Part shown: piece after piece, positions 34,040-46,700 of the stretch
How the letters are laid out: every line of letters starts with the position of its first letter
Numbering within the stretch: position 1 is the first letter of the stretch
Source: Schistosoma haematobium
Lineage: Eukaryota > Platyhelminthes > Trematoda > Strigeidida > Schistosomatidae
DNA length: 64,000 bases
Reading direction: 5' to 3'
NCBI RefSeq assembly: GCF_000699445.3
Contig: NC_067196.1
Span: 59,711,364-59,775,363, forward strand
Notes under the pieces: model-generated
Told to the model about the DNA's origin: nothing
Seen by the model: only the letters and a program-made list of their open reading frames with translations
The model's database searches: none
Translations under genes and position numbers: made by a program

Positions 34040-35895
34040 TACTAGTTTGACTTCAAATGGTTCAAATGGTTGTGGACGGAATAGAAGCTTTCGCTTAACA
34101 GGCTTCCGTGTCTAGTAGCAGGGGATCACCAAATCCTCCAGGCAGGAACCTAGGTATGTTAACAATAAAAAAGGAAAAGAAATTGGTAAATCATAATGTG
34201 ATGCTGTCCTTGGTCCTTAAGAATAGGTCAAGTTGCCTCTTGAAGGACTCCTGAGAAGTCGCTTGGACTAGCTCGGCCGGCAGCGAATTCCAGCTTTTGA
34301 CAACTCTTAAGGAGTAGAAGTTGTGTCTACATTCCGTCTTGCTATGTTGTGTTTCCAGTTTCTGGGTGTTACCCCTTAGATTATTATTCGAACTAAGCTT
34401 AAGTAGGTGTTTAAGAGGATGTCCAGAAGTGTTAAGAATACTATAAGCCATTAGTAAATCACCTCTAAGACGCCTATATTCTAGTGGGTAAAGGTCTAGT
34501 GAACGGAGGCGTTCTTCGTAAGGCTTAGATTTGAGTCCTCGAACTGATTTCGTGGCTCGCCGTTGGATACGCTCCAAAGTGACCTTGTCCTTATGGAGTG
34601 AGGGGGAGTACTATGTTTCCGTACTCTAAATGGGAACGGATGAAACTATTGAAGATTGTATGGAAAGTTCGTCCGTCAAACTGTCCAAAAATGCGCTTCA
34701 ACGTTACTAGTGCAAGGTTTGCTCGGAAGGCATTTTTGTCACAGTTAGCGTAAGACTTTAAGTCATGGGGCACCAGGACTCCTAAATCTTTTTCGACTTG
34801 GGATACTACTAGAGAGGAGTTTCCTAAGTTGTAACTGTAGTTTGCGACATGTCGCAGATGGACTACTTTACACTTTGAAGTGTTAAAGGTAAGTCCGTTA
34901 TCGTCTGCCCAACTTTGAAGTCGCGTCAGATCCTCCTGAAGTGCCTGTGTATCGTCTTGGTTGCGTATCTCTCTCCAAAGTTTCACGTCGTCGGCAAAAA
35001 GTAGTAAGTCTGACGTTACCTGTTGAGGAAGATCATTTATGTAGATCAAGAAGAGAAGAGGCCCTAGTACTGAGCCCTGGGGGACCCCACTAGGACATTC
35101 CATAGCCTGAGATAAAGTGAAATTAACCCTAACCTTAAAGTGTCGATTTTTTAGGTATGAAGTAAGCCAATCGATTAGAGGTGGTTTGATACCTAGTCGT
35201 TTGAGCTTGTTGATAAGACACAAGTGGTTAACCTTATCAAAAGCTTTTGAGAAATCAAGGTAAATGACATCAACCTTTCCCTTGCAATCGAGGATGCTTG
35301 TCCATCTGTCCACCGCAGTCAGCAGGTTGGTTATACAAGAGTAACCCTTCCTGAAACCATGCTGTTGGGGTGAGAAGAAATTTAAGGACAGTAGATAGTC
35401 ATTTAAACCGTCGCATATCAGGGACTCCATGAGTTTTGAAGGTAATGACAGAAGAGCCACCGGCCGATAACTTGAAGGTTCATTGCGTCGACCACCTTTG
35501 AAAATTGGTGTGATGTGAGCCAACTTCCAGTTTTCCGGTAATTTGCCTCGGCTAAGCGAGTGTGAAAACATCACGCTGAGCGGCGTTGCCAGGATTGAGG
35601 CTGCCTCCCTCAGTATGGCAGGATGAACCATATCCGGGCCAGGAGAAGTGTCAAGTCTTAAGTGCTGCAATTTCCGGAACACCAAGTCAGCGCTTAGGTC
35701 CACTTCAGAAAGTCCTGTGGAGTTGGAGATGAGACTGTCGTCAATAAAGTTGATGTCAGCCGGTTGAAATGTTTGAGAGTAATGGGCCGCCAGAAGGTTA
35801 GCGGCGTCGCCATCGTTGTTGGTCGGGCCGTTAAGACCTAGCAGTTGAGAAACTCCTGTTTTGGCTTGACGAAGAGAGGCTGCATAACGGAATAG
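34040..35895 (-). mobile_element. CR1-like LINE (family 2), 5'-truncated
   Basis: A second CR1-like family, clearly different from family 1 in protein sequence. RT lies at 34,591-35,703, with the C-terminal region at 34,191-34,577 in another phase. The 3' end shows a short repeat (CCATTTGAACCATTTGAA on the minus strand) rather than poly(A), as is usual for CR1-like elements. The 5' side is lost beyond 35,895. Confidence 0.87.
34591..35703 (-). pseudogene. CR1-like family 2 reverse transcriptase
   Basis: This 370-residue open frame has SSYRPVALLSLPSKLME, QQHGFRKGYSCITNLL, VIYLDFSKAFDKV (first catalytic Asp kept), PSGVPQGSVLGPLLF and the FADD box (LLLFADDVKLW). The catalytic residues look intact. 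The C-terminal part (34,191-34,577: [36 protein letters not shown]) is one base out of phase, so the copy is dead. No endonuclease is attached, consistent with 5' truncation. Confidence 0.9.
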
Positions 35896-36019
35896 ACTTC
35901 ATTATAATTTCTAATAAGTACGAATTCGCAAGCATGTACAGCCACTAAGGATGTAAATATCCCATAGATACTCGATGTTAGAAAACGCTTTGGTCTGTAA
36001 CGCTTTAATGAAAGAACGG

Positions 36020-36290
36020 TACCAAACTACTCAAACAAGAAGTCAGAAATGGAAGTGTTGGAAGAAAGATTTAGGATGTTGTCGATATGTCGAGAAAATT
36101 TTGGTCTAAGTTGGTTAGTGGTTGTAAGAGATGCGTAGCCAAACACACTCGCTCGTGATCTGGTGCGAATGCGTGACCCTGTACATCCAGCTTGAGTGTG
36201 TCCAATAAAATTAATGAGATCAGCATCAATGTCCAAGACTTACAGTAATATTGTTTGGTGACTTATTTATAACTACAGATGAAGGTGACT
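36020..36290 (-). repeat. Divergent Gypsy LTR fragment near the COPG promoter
   Basis: Bases 36,140-36,280 follow the Gypsy-1 LTR in the same orientation (CGTGATCTGGTGCG, then ATCAGCATCAATGTCCAAGAC, then GACTTATTTATAACTACAGAT), but with many changes. It is a related family or a very old copy. No internal sequence is attached. Confidence 0.65.
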
Positions 36291-36434
36291 GAGATAAACA
36301 CTTTGCTTACGTTTTGTAACGAGTTCTATCGTCTAGGAATCTACTTTTCAGAGAATGTTGTGTTTGAGACACCGAATTCGGGAATAGAGGGATCGAATTA
36401 AGGTTTTTTGGCTCTATTATTGAAGAATAAATGC

Positions 36435-37115
36435 TTTCAAGTGTATCATGTTGCGCATCGGTCATCAAGGTAGGAATGGATACAGAGTGAGCTACCTGTC
36501 GTTCAGACACTTAATAACTTAAAATTCATTGTTAGCGGAGACTTAAAAACTACTGCAAACCGCCATGTGATAGATGTTGATTATTTAGAACCCTTTGGTC
36601 ACTACATAGGAAATTTACCCATGTCAGCGCTTTAACCATTCACACTTTGTGTACAGTGTTCTTTAGCACTAACTTGAGTATTGCACACAAGGGGCTAGCC
36701 TTTGCCTGAAAAGAGAACGTGAGATATTGGAAAAGGTTCAAGGGACAGCAACTAAGCTGATTCACAGAGTCGCAAAGTTCACGTATGATGACAGACTAAC
36801 CAAACTAAAAAACCTATTCCTCTTGTCGTAACAAGAAACCAGAGGTGAATTTATCATAATTTTAAAATTACTTAGCGATAACTTTGCATCTGATAAGCTT
36901 TCCTTGTTCTTTTCTTCCAAAACATCGTTTACGAGTACATTCTAAAATGTTCACAAGCTCAGGACAAACAACGTGTCGGATGAATACCGACTTCTCCTTC
37001 GGACCATCAACGAGTGTAATTTATTACCTCAACAAGTGACTGAATTTCCATCTGTCAACGCTTTTAAAAGAAAGTTGAATCATGTCCTTTCCGAACAGAA
37101 ACTGAATTTACTAAC
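36435..37115 (+). mobile_element. CR1-like LINE (family 1) 3' fragment next to COPG
   Basis: This follows 29,680-30,340 of the family 1 copy: a CATATCGGTCATCAAGG-like start, then the C-terminal RT region (a LEKVQGTATKLI-like stretch; frame 36,973-37,206: SDEYRLLLRTINECNLLPQQ). It has many indels. It ends about 185 bp before the COPG start codon, so the gene's proximal 5' region borders transposon DNA. Confidence 0.8.
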
Positions 37116-37299
37116 ATATTGTTGCTTTTCCAAAGTTCCCAACGGATTGTACCATAATTCATATTTTTCTTCAATTCCAAACAACCTTCTATACCACAAA
37201 GACTGATCTTAAAGGACATCGATAACTATACGTGACCTCGATTGAGGATTGTAGATATACTGTCGTAGCAGCGCGCGGTCTTCAACTGCCTGACGCGTC

Positions 37300-38350
37300 A
37301 TGGCCTCGTTTTTTGATGTCAGCTCTAAGAGGAAAGATAAAAAAGAAGAGGAAGAAGGTAAGGAAGGTCTTGTTGCCTCATCATTGGTCTTTTGCGACTT
37401 GGTGTTTATGTGCCTCACATGTAATGCTTTTGTCTATTTCCAGGCTACGGAGCAGTGTATGCTAAGCTGGATAAATCTGTGGTTTTGCAAGAAGTATTTG
37501 CAACTTATGCTCTCTCTATATATAAATATTTTAGGCCCGCTTGTTTAATCAAACAACACTTAACCCAAGGAAATGTGTGCACATATTGACTAAAATTCTA
37601 GTGATTTTGGAGCAGGTTTAAATTAATTCATTATTCTTAAACTGGATATATAGAGTGAAAAGTTGGGGAAGGTAGAGGCAACGGATGCTTTTTTCGCAAT
37701 GACCAAGTTGTTTCAATCCAACGACGTATGTTGTTTGATCCTAACTTTTGTCTTCAGCAAAATCTTCGTCGCATGCTTTACCTAGTGATTAAAGAATTGT
37801 CTGCTGTTGCCGATGACGTGATTATTGTTACTAGCAGGTACCTTCTCGAATAATAACTACTCCTCCCTAGCTTAACTAAAGATATGACCGGCCCAGAAAT
37901 TGCTTTTCGAGGTCCTGCAATTCGGGCGCTTTGCACTATTACGGATGTAAGTCCAGGTTCAATTTGATTTTCTTTTTCAGGCAGCGATGGTCCAAAGTAT
38001 TGAACGCTACCTAAAACAGGCTGTAGTAGATAAGTCTCCTGCAATAGCATCAGCTGTGTTGACGTCAGCATATAAGTTAATGGATGTTTGTCCGGATATA
38101 ATCAAAAGATGGACGAATGAAGTACAAGAAGCTGCATCGGGCTCTCGTATAATGGTACAATATCATGCTCTTGGTCTGTTGTATTTAATTCGTCAATCTG
38201 ATCGACTTGCTGTGACAAAAATGATTCAAAAGTTTACTCGGTCTACTTTGAGATCCCCTTACGCCTACTGTCTCATGGTGAGTTATAATTCGTTATCTCA
38301 CTTCTGTAGATAAGGATAGTAGCAAAGCAGTTGAATGAAGATGGGCACTC
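37300..38350 (+). other. COPG1: COPG 5' exon cluster with seven very short introns
   Basis: Eight exons fall within 1.05 kb. After the first intron (86 bp) the next six are 41, 38, 32, 33, 34 and 32 bp, each with GT and AG ends and an open, matching phase. Introns this short at the 5' end of genes, followed by long ones, are a known schistosome feature. Together these exons code for about the first 251 residues. Confidence 0.92.
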
Positions 38351-41300
38351 GTAAGTATTCCGATTTTTTTTAAAAAGGGAAGTGTGTCTATTTAATTTCC
38401 AAGTATTCCGAAACTTATACGTGGAATAACTTTTTGTGGCTTATTCAGTTTTATTGTCGGACATTTTTAACCACTGCTAATGACAGGCGAGTCATAGCGT
38501 AAAATCCTGCACACAGATGAGTAGGTAAGCTTTTACGGTTAGTTGTATAATGAAGCACAGAATTTGGAGAATTATCATAAATACTGGAGAAATCACGGTT
38601 AAAAACCAATAATTAGCACCACAAATCCCGTGATTTCAGGAGACAAAAGGTTGGTACATTTAGATATTGCAAGTAACTTGAAATTTTGTCGTCTACTCAG
38701 TGATAGTTGGCCTCCATCAACAAAAGGCTAACCGAAAAATGTTGGTTTACTAAATTATCTGTTGATGTATAATCTTTGTTTTTGGAGTGTTTAACGGTCG
38801 CGCAGCTTTTAGAACTTGAGGATTCTTCTTAGGTTTCAGCGGGAAATGTATTGACTCACTCTAATTCCGTCAACGATCGAAGTCAGTCAGTCAGCTACAA
38901 CGTAGGACCAGGCACATATGTGCATCGGTCCAAGTTGCAATACCTCATTAGCACAACAAGATGAACACCGAATTCATAGTAGTCACTTCAATGGTAGTGA
39001 TATATAAAAGAATTAGTTCGTAGAAAGATTCCAATCTCAGTTTAAGGGAAGCCAAAGAGTGTATACACCTACGCCATTGTGATCGGTTCTGATCCATGTC
39101 ACAGTCTCTAGCCACTGGTTACGACAGTCGCGCGAACCCCAACCAAGTAGTCTGCATCTACCAACATGGCTCAGACCAGATGTTAGTGACTTTAAGTACT
39201 GATGCCACGTTTCGGTTCGGCCGCCCCTAATTTCCTTCCAACCATTCCCTACACTAGTCAGCATTGTGCGTCGTGATAATCGGTGTTCAGGCATACGTAA
39301 CACTTGGCCCAACCATCTCAATCAATGAAGATTCACAACCTCATCAATTGATTTACCATGGTTCCCTAATACCCTATGTCTAACCTCACTATTACCTACC
39401 AGGTGATCCCAGCAGATGCTGGCAATATTTCTAAGACATCTGTGGTCGAATATTAGTAGTTTACGAACATCTACTCTTAGTGACCACGTTTGGCATCCGT
39501 AAAGTAGAACAGAACGAACTGCCGCACAGTAGACTTCCTTATATTGATAGACGGATATCTCGCCTTCGCCAAAGGTGACGTAAGTTGGCAAAAGTCAAAC
39601 GAGCTTTTCGAATCTGTGCAGAGATTTCGTCAGACACCAACCCATCAGAGCTGGTCAGACTTCCAAGATAAGTGAAGTTGTCAACGCGTCCGACTACTTC
39701 ACTCCCAATCCTTAGTTCAGGTGTTGACGCAGACCAGTCCCGAAGCAACAACTTGCATTTCGAGGGAGAGAAGCGCATTCCAAACATTCTGGCATTGTTG
39801 CTTAGTGCTACCAGAAGACTGCATTTTATCAGCGTCTTCACCAAACAGGAATATGTCATCTGCGTATTCTTAGTCGATAAGCGGACTTCCTGGAAGGAGA
39901 TCAATGCCCGAGAATTCAGTAGACGGGAATGTTATTTCCATCAGCAGGTCTATGATGAAGTTAAACAAAAATGGAGAAAGTGGACAGCCTTGACGGACAC
40001 CATTTGAGGTTGCAAAAGCAGATGACAGTTCGCCACAATCTCTGACTCGACTAGTAGTGTTCGAGTAAAGAGCCTTCACAAGGTTTATGTACTTCTGAGG
40101 TACGCCTCTCAATGACAGACACTGCCACAGAATCTCGCGGTCTACGGAGTCAAATGCTGCCTTTAGGTCAAGAAAGACCACCATTGTCGGACGCTGATAA
40201 GCATGCTTGTGTTCTAGAACCTGACGAATAGTGAATATGTAGTCGAGGCAGCCTCGACCAGGTCTGAGGCCAACCGGGTTCTTGTATTTGCAGTTCACGA
40301 GTTTTATTTTATTTTATTTGAACACATGAATATTGGTACAAGAGAGCGCCAATATATATGCGCCACACAAAACAATGAGAATTCGAAGAGAAAGAAAAAA
40401 ATGTAAGGAGCGTGAAAAAAAAGAGAACAATAACGAAGAGATTGGTGTAAGGTAGTGTGGTAGTAATGAGGGAACGGAAAGGTACAATCAGAAGAAATCT
40501 TTCAGGTAAGGGAGACACAACCACTTTTTATGAAGAAAGTAAAAGAAGGTTACAGCGGGATCGCCACTGGCTTCTATTCTGAGCCATATCTGATAACGTC
40601 TCTAGCCACTGTGTAGCACCATCTCTCAGACCCCAACCAGGGAGTCGTGAAGGACCGACAGAAGCCAGTCCTTTGCAGCTTTCTTTCATACCACGACACC
40701 ATGTCATGCACTGACCACCTCTCCGCTTCTTCCAACCAGTCCCAGAGTCGGCAAATAATGCACGACGTGGAATTCTCTGGGACGACATTCGTACAACATT
40801 TCCAAACCACCGAAGTCGGTGTTTCAAGATGGTGACACCAATTGAATTATCATCTCTGTGCCCGAACACACGATGCCGAACCTCTGCATTACTGACATGG
40901 TGTTGCCCCTGAATGTCAGCAATCCTTCGGAGACAGCGGTGATCGAACACAGAGAGTCGTCTAACGTCCTCAACTCGGAGAGACCAGGTTTCACAAGCAT
41001 AGAGCAAAACTGCTCTCACCGACGCGTTGTAGGTCCGACATTTTACAGCCAGACTAACATCACAAAGGCGCCAAAGATGGCCCAGATTGGCATAAGCCGC
41101 TCTGGCTTTCACTGTACTTGCATTGATCTCATCACTCACGCCACCACCAGCACTTATGCAGCTACCTAGATACACGAACTTCTCGACTACTTCTATCTAC
41201 TCACCATCCAGAGTGAGTACAGCATTAGAATCCTGCGTCTTGCACTTCGAAGGTGCAGAGCACATACCATACCTACGGACACTGATTGCCAACTGATTAA

Positions 41301-43692
41301 GTGCGGATTGCATGGCTTGGGCATTATCGCATAGTAAGACAATATCATCCGCATACTCAAGGTCGAGAAGTCTTTCTCCAGGCAACAGATCCACACCACC
41401 ATTACTTACATTCATCAGAGCTGTTTCCAGAATGTCATCGATGGCAAAGTTGAAGAGGAATGGTGAGATTGGGCAACCCTGCCTAACCCCACTGCTCGAG
41501 TGGAACAATGGAGAAAGGTGGTTGTACGCCCTCACTCTAACCGAGGTGTTTGCATATAAAAACTTTAGGATGTTAATAAACTTCTCAGGCACACCCTTCT
41601 TCAATAGACAATCCCAGAGAACAGTCCTTTCCAACGAACGGAAGGCAGCCCTGATGTCAAGAAACACTACGATTGTTGGCCTTTGATAAGTATGGCGGTG
41701 TTCTAACATTTGGCGGAGGGTGAAGATATGATCAATACATCCTCGACCAGAACGAAACCCAGCCTGCTCCTCGCGAGTCAATCTTTCTCGGGTTTTGAAC
41801 AACCTACGAAGTATGACGGAAGCCAATAGCTTGGACGCGATCGGAAGTAGACTTATCCCCTGATGGTGGTTACAGGAACGACGTGAACCATTTTTAAAGA
41901 TAGGGACAACTATCGACTCATTCTATGACGTTGGTACACTCTCTAGTTCCCAGACCTTTGTAAACAACATCGTCAGTTACTTAGTCAGAAAGTCACCACC
42001 ATCTTTAGAAAGAGCCAGGAGTAAGTCATCTGGGCCCGGTGATTTGTAACGCTTCAAGAGTTGGAGTTCCTTGAGGACTTCCGCTTCATTTGGTCGATCA
42101 GTCGTCACCGGCCATGAAGGGCAGAACAGTTTGACCGATGTTACCGGAGCAACAGGCCAGTTGAACTGCCCTTCGAAGAATTCTGCCCATCGTCCAAGAC
42201 GTCAATGGATGTTAGTGATTGGCATCCCGTCCTCACAGATTGTTTCGCTCACACCAGACTTCTTGCTGCCAGTGGCTCGGATGAGTTGGAAGAGCTTCCG
42301 GTAATTACCGGATGCAGCTGCTGCTTCCAGCTCATTAGCACGCTCCGACCACCAGGCTTCTCGGTCCTTACACAAGCTTTGCCCAATTTCCTTACGTAAC
42401 ATCCTTCGTTTGTGGTCAAACTCACGGTCACCCGGAGTAGACCGACGGGCTTCGATGAGTTGTAAGGGGCCTGAAGAAACCCAGTGCTTGTAAGCGGGAC
42501 GTTTCGCGAACACAACTGAGTTTACTCGCGATTTTCATGTCATCATGCTATTGCGACCAATGCTAATCTATACTTTTCGGTGGAATGGTAGTTAGCCTAG
42601 AAGCTAGCTCGGTTTGATACTTGCTTGCAACAGAAGTTGCAACCAACTTGCTAACATCAATCCGTTGGTGGCGGTCACTTCGTTGGCCACTGAAAAGTAA
42701 GGCAAGATTGGCGCAGACCAAGGTATGATCAGAGTCCAGATAGGTACTCCAAAAGGAGCGGCAGTCTTGTACACAACCACGCCGACGGTAGCTGATCTCG
42801 ATGTGATCAATCTGATTCCAGGCTTGAGATGCAGAGGGAGGATGCCAGGTGGCACATCGGGGATGACTGTGCCGGAAGTTAGATCCAGCCAGAAACAGGT
42901 TGTGGTCTGTGCACAGTTGCAGTAGACGGTCTCCGTTACCTGTCCTGCGACCAACAAGTTCCCATCGGCCACCTAAACGACTCTCTTCTGTGTCTATACG
43001 CTCGACCTGAGCATTCAACTCTCCGGCTAGTACTACAATATCTGTCGAACGCACTTTCTGGAGAATAACAGTTAACTGGCGGTAGAGTTCATCCTTGATT
43101 GCATCCGGGCTGCAATCTGTCAGGACATAGACGGAGATGACGAAAAGTCATCGTTTCTCACACCGATTTCTTCTCACTTTGATGGAACTTTCTAATCTAA
43201 CAGCGCATAACCGACTGTTAATGGGGATCCAATCGATTAGTGCTCCCTCAGCTCTAGTGCTTAGTGCGACACCAACTTCAGCAAGACCAGACGAAGATGA
43301 CACAGGGTCCCCGGATAAACGCACGTAAAACAAGCTTTTTGAAGCGACAGAAGCAAAGCGAATTTGTAGTACTTCACCAGAGTCTTGAATACGGGTCTCG
43401 GAAGGACAACAAACGTCGATATTAAGACTTTCCAAAGACATAGCCAGCCCTATCTGTTGTCCGACCTGCATAGGTGTACGAACGTTGAAGGCAGCCAGTT
43501 TGAATGGTGCACGTGGTTTCAGAAGAACTGTTTCAGTATTCGTATTCGGTGGTAGCATACAATTTTCAACCGGACAGTAACTCGAGAACGTTTAGATACA
43601 GTCGAATTTCCACCATATATGGGCTGCTGTATAAGTCGAAAAATAAGGATACACGGAGTGGAAATAAAAGAGAGTGAATAAATGACGTAGTA

Positions 43693-43760
<68 letters not shown>

Positions 43761-46700
43761 GGATCTTTTGATTGTAAACCGAATCGATAATAGAGTCCTC
43801 AGTAAATATCATCATTTTCATTATATTTGTGTGTGGACTGTGATACTTCCCGGATGCCCAGACCGAAACAGGTGCTTTTCTTAGGGGACCACACCCCGAG
43901 CCTTTGACCTAAAGGTCTGACCCACAAGGCAGTGGGGCATCGTGAGGAGATGCAGTCCCATGGAAGCCGGTGACCAAAGACTAGTTCATACGCCATTTGT
44001 TCCCTCAGAATACTGGAGCCCATGTGCACCATTGACCTGGTTTGGGATCCGGTTAAAGCGTCGAACATTCGCTTATCGTCCTCTCATTTTCGTAAACAAC
44101 ACCCACGTCACGAGGTCAGTGAGTAGGACTTCCCTGGCAGAGTCTGTATACGCGTGGCCGTGTGAGAGCATTTCGAGAAGGAGGGTGAGCCCACACCACT
44201 CGGCCATACCAGGTCATTTGGGGGCTCAGGTTGATTTCGATCCTTTCTTATATTTTGGGACGATCAGTGATTGCGACCAGTCAGATGGGATCACGTTCAA
44301 CTCCCAGATTTAAGCTGAAATATTAGTAAATTTGATCGCTAAAACTAGACCACCATTCTTAAAAACCTCTGGAGCCAATCCATGTGGACCAACTGCTCTT
44401 CTCCGTTCCAGATCAGCAATAGTTTTTTGAGTTTCAATTAAAGTCGGGGGGCTTGTTTCAATGTTCCACTCAGGCTGTTTGGAAATGGTTGGCAGCCGAA
44501 GGTCAACTGAATTGCTCCTTAAAATGTTCCGCCTATCGTTCTAAACATCTGGACTGAGAGCAAATGAGTGTCGCCTTTTTCTGAGATTGTCTTACAATTC
44601 TTTTATTAGTCTGAAAAGCTGTCTTGTGTACCTACAGCCGCTGCCTTTCCCATCTCTTTGGCTTTCGTTGCCCACCACTCACGGTTGTCCCCTAGACGTT
44701 TGGTTAACCTGGACCTGACTTTTTTTTGCTCTTCATCGTGTTCAGAACCTGATGGGGTGAGTTTACGAGAATCTATCGATGCAATAGACTTAGTAGAAAT
44801 CCATTGGTTTATCGTAACCCCTCAATTCAAATCACTAACACATGTCGCTGCTGTTTCCACAGTTCGTATATCTTTCCAAGTAACATCTGGGTCAGCCGCG
44901 TTTTCAGAACTTCCTAAGTATGACCTCACTTGTTCCTGAAATCTACTTCTGGCTTCCTCGTCACTGAGTTCGACTCTAATGGGTCTTCCTAGTGTGGTTT
45001 TCCTGCGTCCAGAGAGGAACAAGCAAATGCGTGCCCGCATTAGAGCATGGTCGGAGTCCAAACAGGTATTCTAGAATGATTGACAATAGTCTATCGACCC
45101 TCTCCAACATTGACTGATGACAACATTATCCATCTTTGGTTTGGTGCAGGGGATCGCCATGTTAGATGATGTCTCTCCTTATGCTTAGAATTGGTGTTTG
45201 TATAGCATTGAGCCCTAGGGCAGAACTAGCTCTCTTAGACTGGATCCCAGTAGACAGTCGTTTGTTCGCTGTCCGACTAAACGTAACAATAAGGACTCGG
45301 AAAGATAGGGACACTCGTTGTTGCCTCTTCGTCGTCTCTGCCTATTCTCCCACTGACTGCAGCTCAGATGATATAAAAGATGAGTTTTGTAGAAAGCTTT
45401 CCAACCTTCTCCGAAAAGCTAGGCGCTCTGATGTAGTAATAGTGGCTGGTGACTTATTGCTCAAGTAGGTAAACTAAGCAAGAGGAAAGAAACCTGGGTG
45501 GATCTTATAGCGTTGTGGCTCAAAGAACAGATAATGGCGACCGTCTGTTGCAGCTATGCTCAGATAACCGCCTGTTTCTTGCAAATACTAACTTTAAGCA
45601 TAAGGAAAAACATCTAACATGGCGACCTAATTCGTCCCAACGTTGGACCCAAATAGATCACATCGCTATCAGCCATCGATGGAGGGGCTCCATAGAAGAC
45701 TGTCGCTCATTCTGGAGCACATGCTTAGATTCAGATCATGCTCTAGTGCGAGCGCATATTTGTCAGCGTCTTACTGGACGTAGGAAAGACGCTGCAAGGA
45801 AACATCTTAGGGTCATACTCAATGATAATCAAGCTAAGAGTATATTTGAGGAACAACTGGAAAAACAGTTAGGCAGCCATGTATGTGATGCCCACCCTGA
45901 TGCAGCATGGAATGATATCCGAAAAGCTGTGGAAACAGCAATGATATCTGCTAATACGGTAAAACACAAGGTTAGGGAAAAACACTGGATCTCAGCAGCA
46001 TCTATCTCACTGATAGATGCTCGGAAACTCATTCCATCTGGATCTGAACATAACGAAGAGCGAAGTCAGCTTAAGCGCAAGCTGACAAAAAGCCTACGCA
46101 ATGATCGTGAACAGTGGTGGGTAGCGAAAGCAAGAGAGATGGAAAAGGCAGCGGCAATAGGTAATAGCAGACAATTGTTCAGACTTGTTAAGGAAACTGG
46201 TATTAGGAACCCTACTGTTAGCGAAGCAATCTCGGAAAAAGATGGACATATTATACATTCTCAATCCAGGAGATTGGATCGATGGACGGAACACTTTAGG
46301 GATCAGTTCAACTTGCCTTCAGCCACATTTCGGTTTTCAACGATCTCCAGTCAACCTGCATGGCAAGTTAATGTAGGTCCTCCGTCTCTTTGCGAAGTTG
46401 AAAAAGCAATAGGAAATCTGAAGCGAGGGAGAGCAGCAGGTCCTGACAGGCTTACCCTTGAGATTTTAAGGATGGTGGTCCAGTATTAGCGGTGCATATG
46501 GGCTCCAGTATCCTGAGGGGACAAATGGCGTATGAACTAGTCTTTGGTCACCGGCTTCCATGGGACTGCATCTCCTCACGATGCCCCACTGCCTTGTGGG
46601 TCAGACCTTTAGGTCAAAGGCTCGGGGTGTGGTCCCCTAAGAAAAGCACCTGTTTCGGTCTGGGCATCCGGGAAGTATCACAGTCCACACACTCATAAAT

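Larger units (their letters stand above)
40302..44230 (-). mobile_element. RTE-like LINE copy A (group 1), near full length, inside copy B
   Basis: A long 5' region (about 43,560-44,230) contains an (AAT)n run. The endonuclease follows (43,148-43,558 with [13 protein letters not shown]; 42,563-43,054 with NQIDHIEIS and [10 protein letters not shown]), then a linker (42,202-42,513), RT (41,197-41,826) and the C-terminal part (40,528-41,175). The 3' end has a conserved GTGTGGCGCATATATATTGG stretch and an AAATAAAATAAAA tail. Frame breaks separate all parts. Copy D (48,093-48,862) is a near-identical 3' fragment of this same family. Confidence 0.85.

Noticed and set aside
43692..43760. Long AAT run considered as a CRISPR-like or satellite array
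   Set aside because: A plain trinucleotide microsatellite without spacers.
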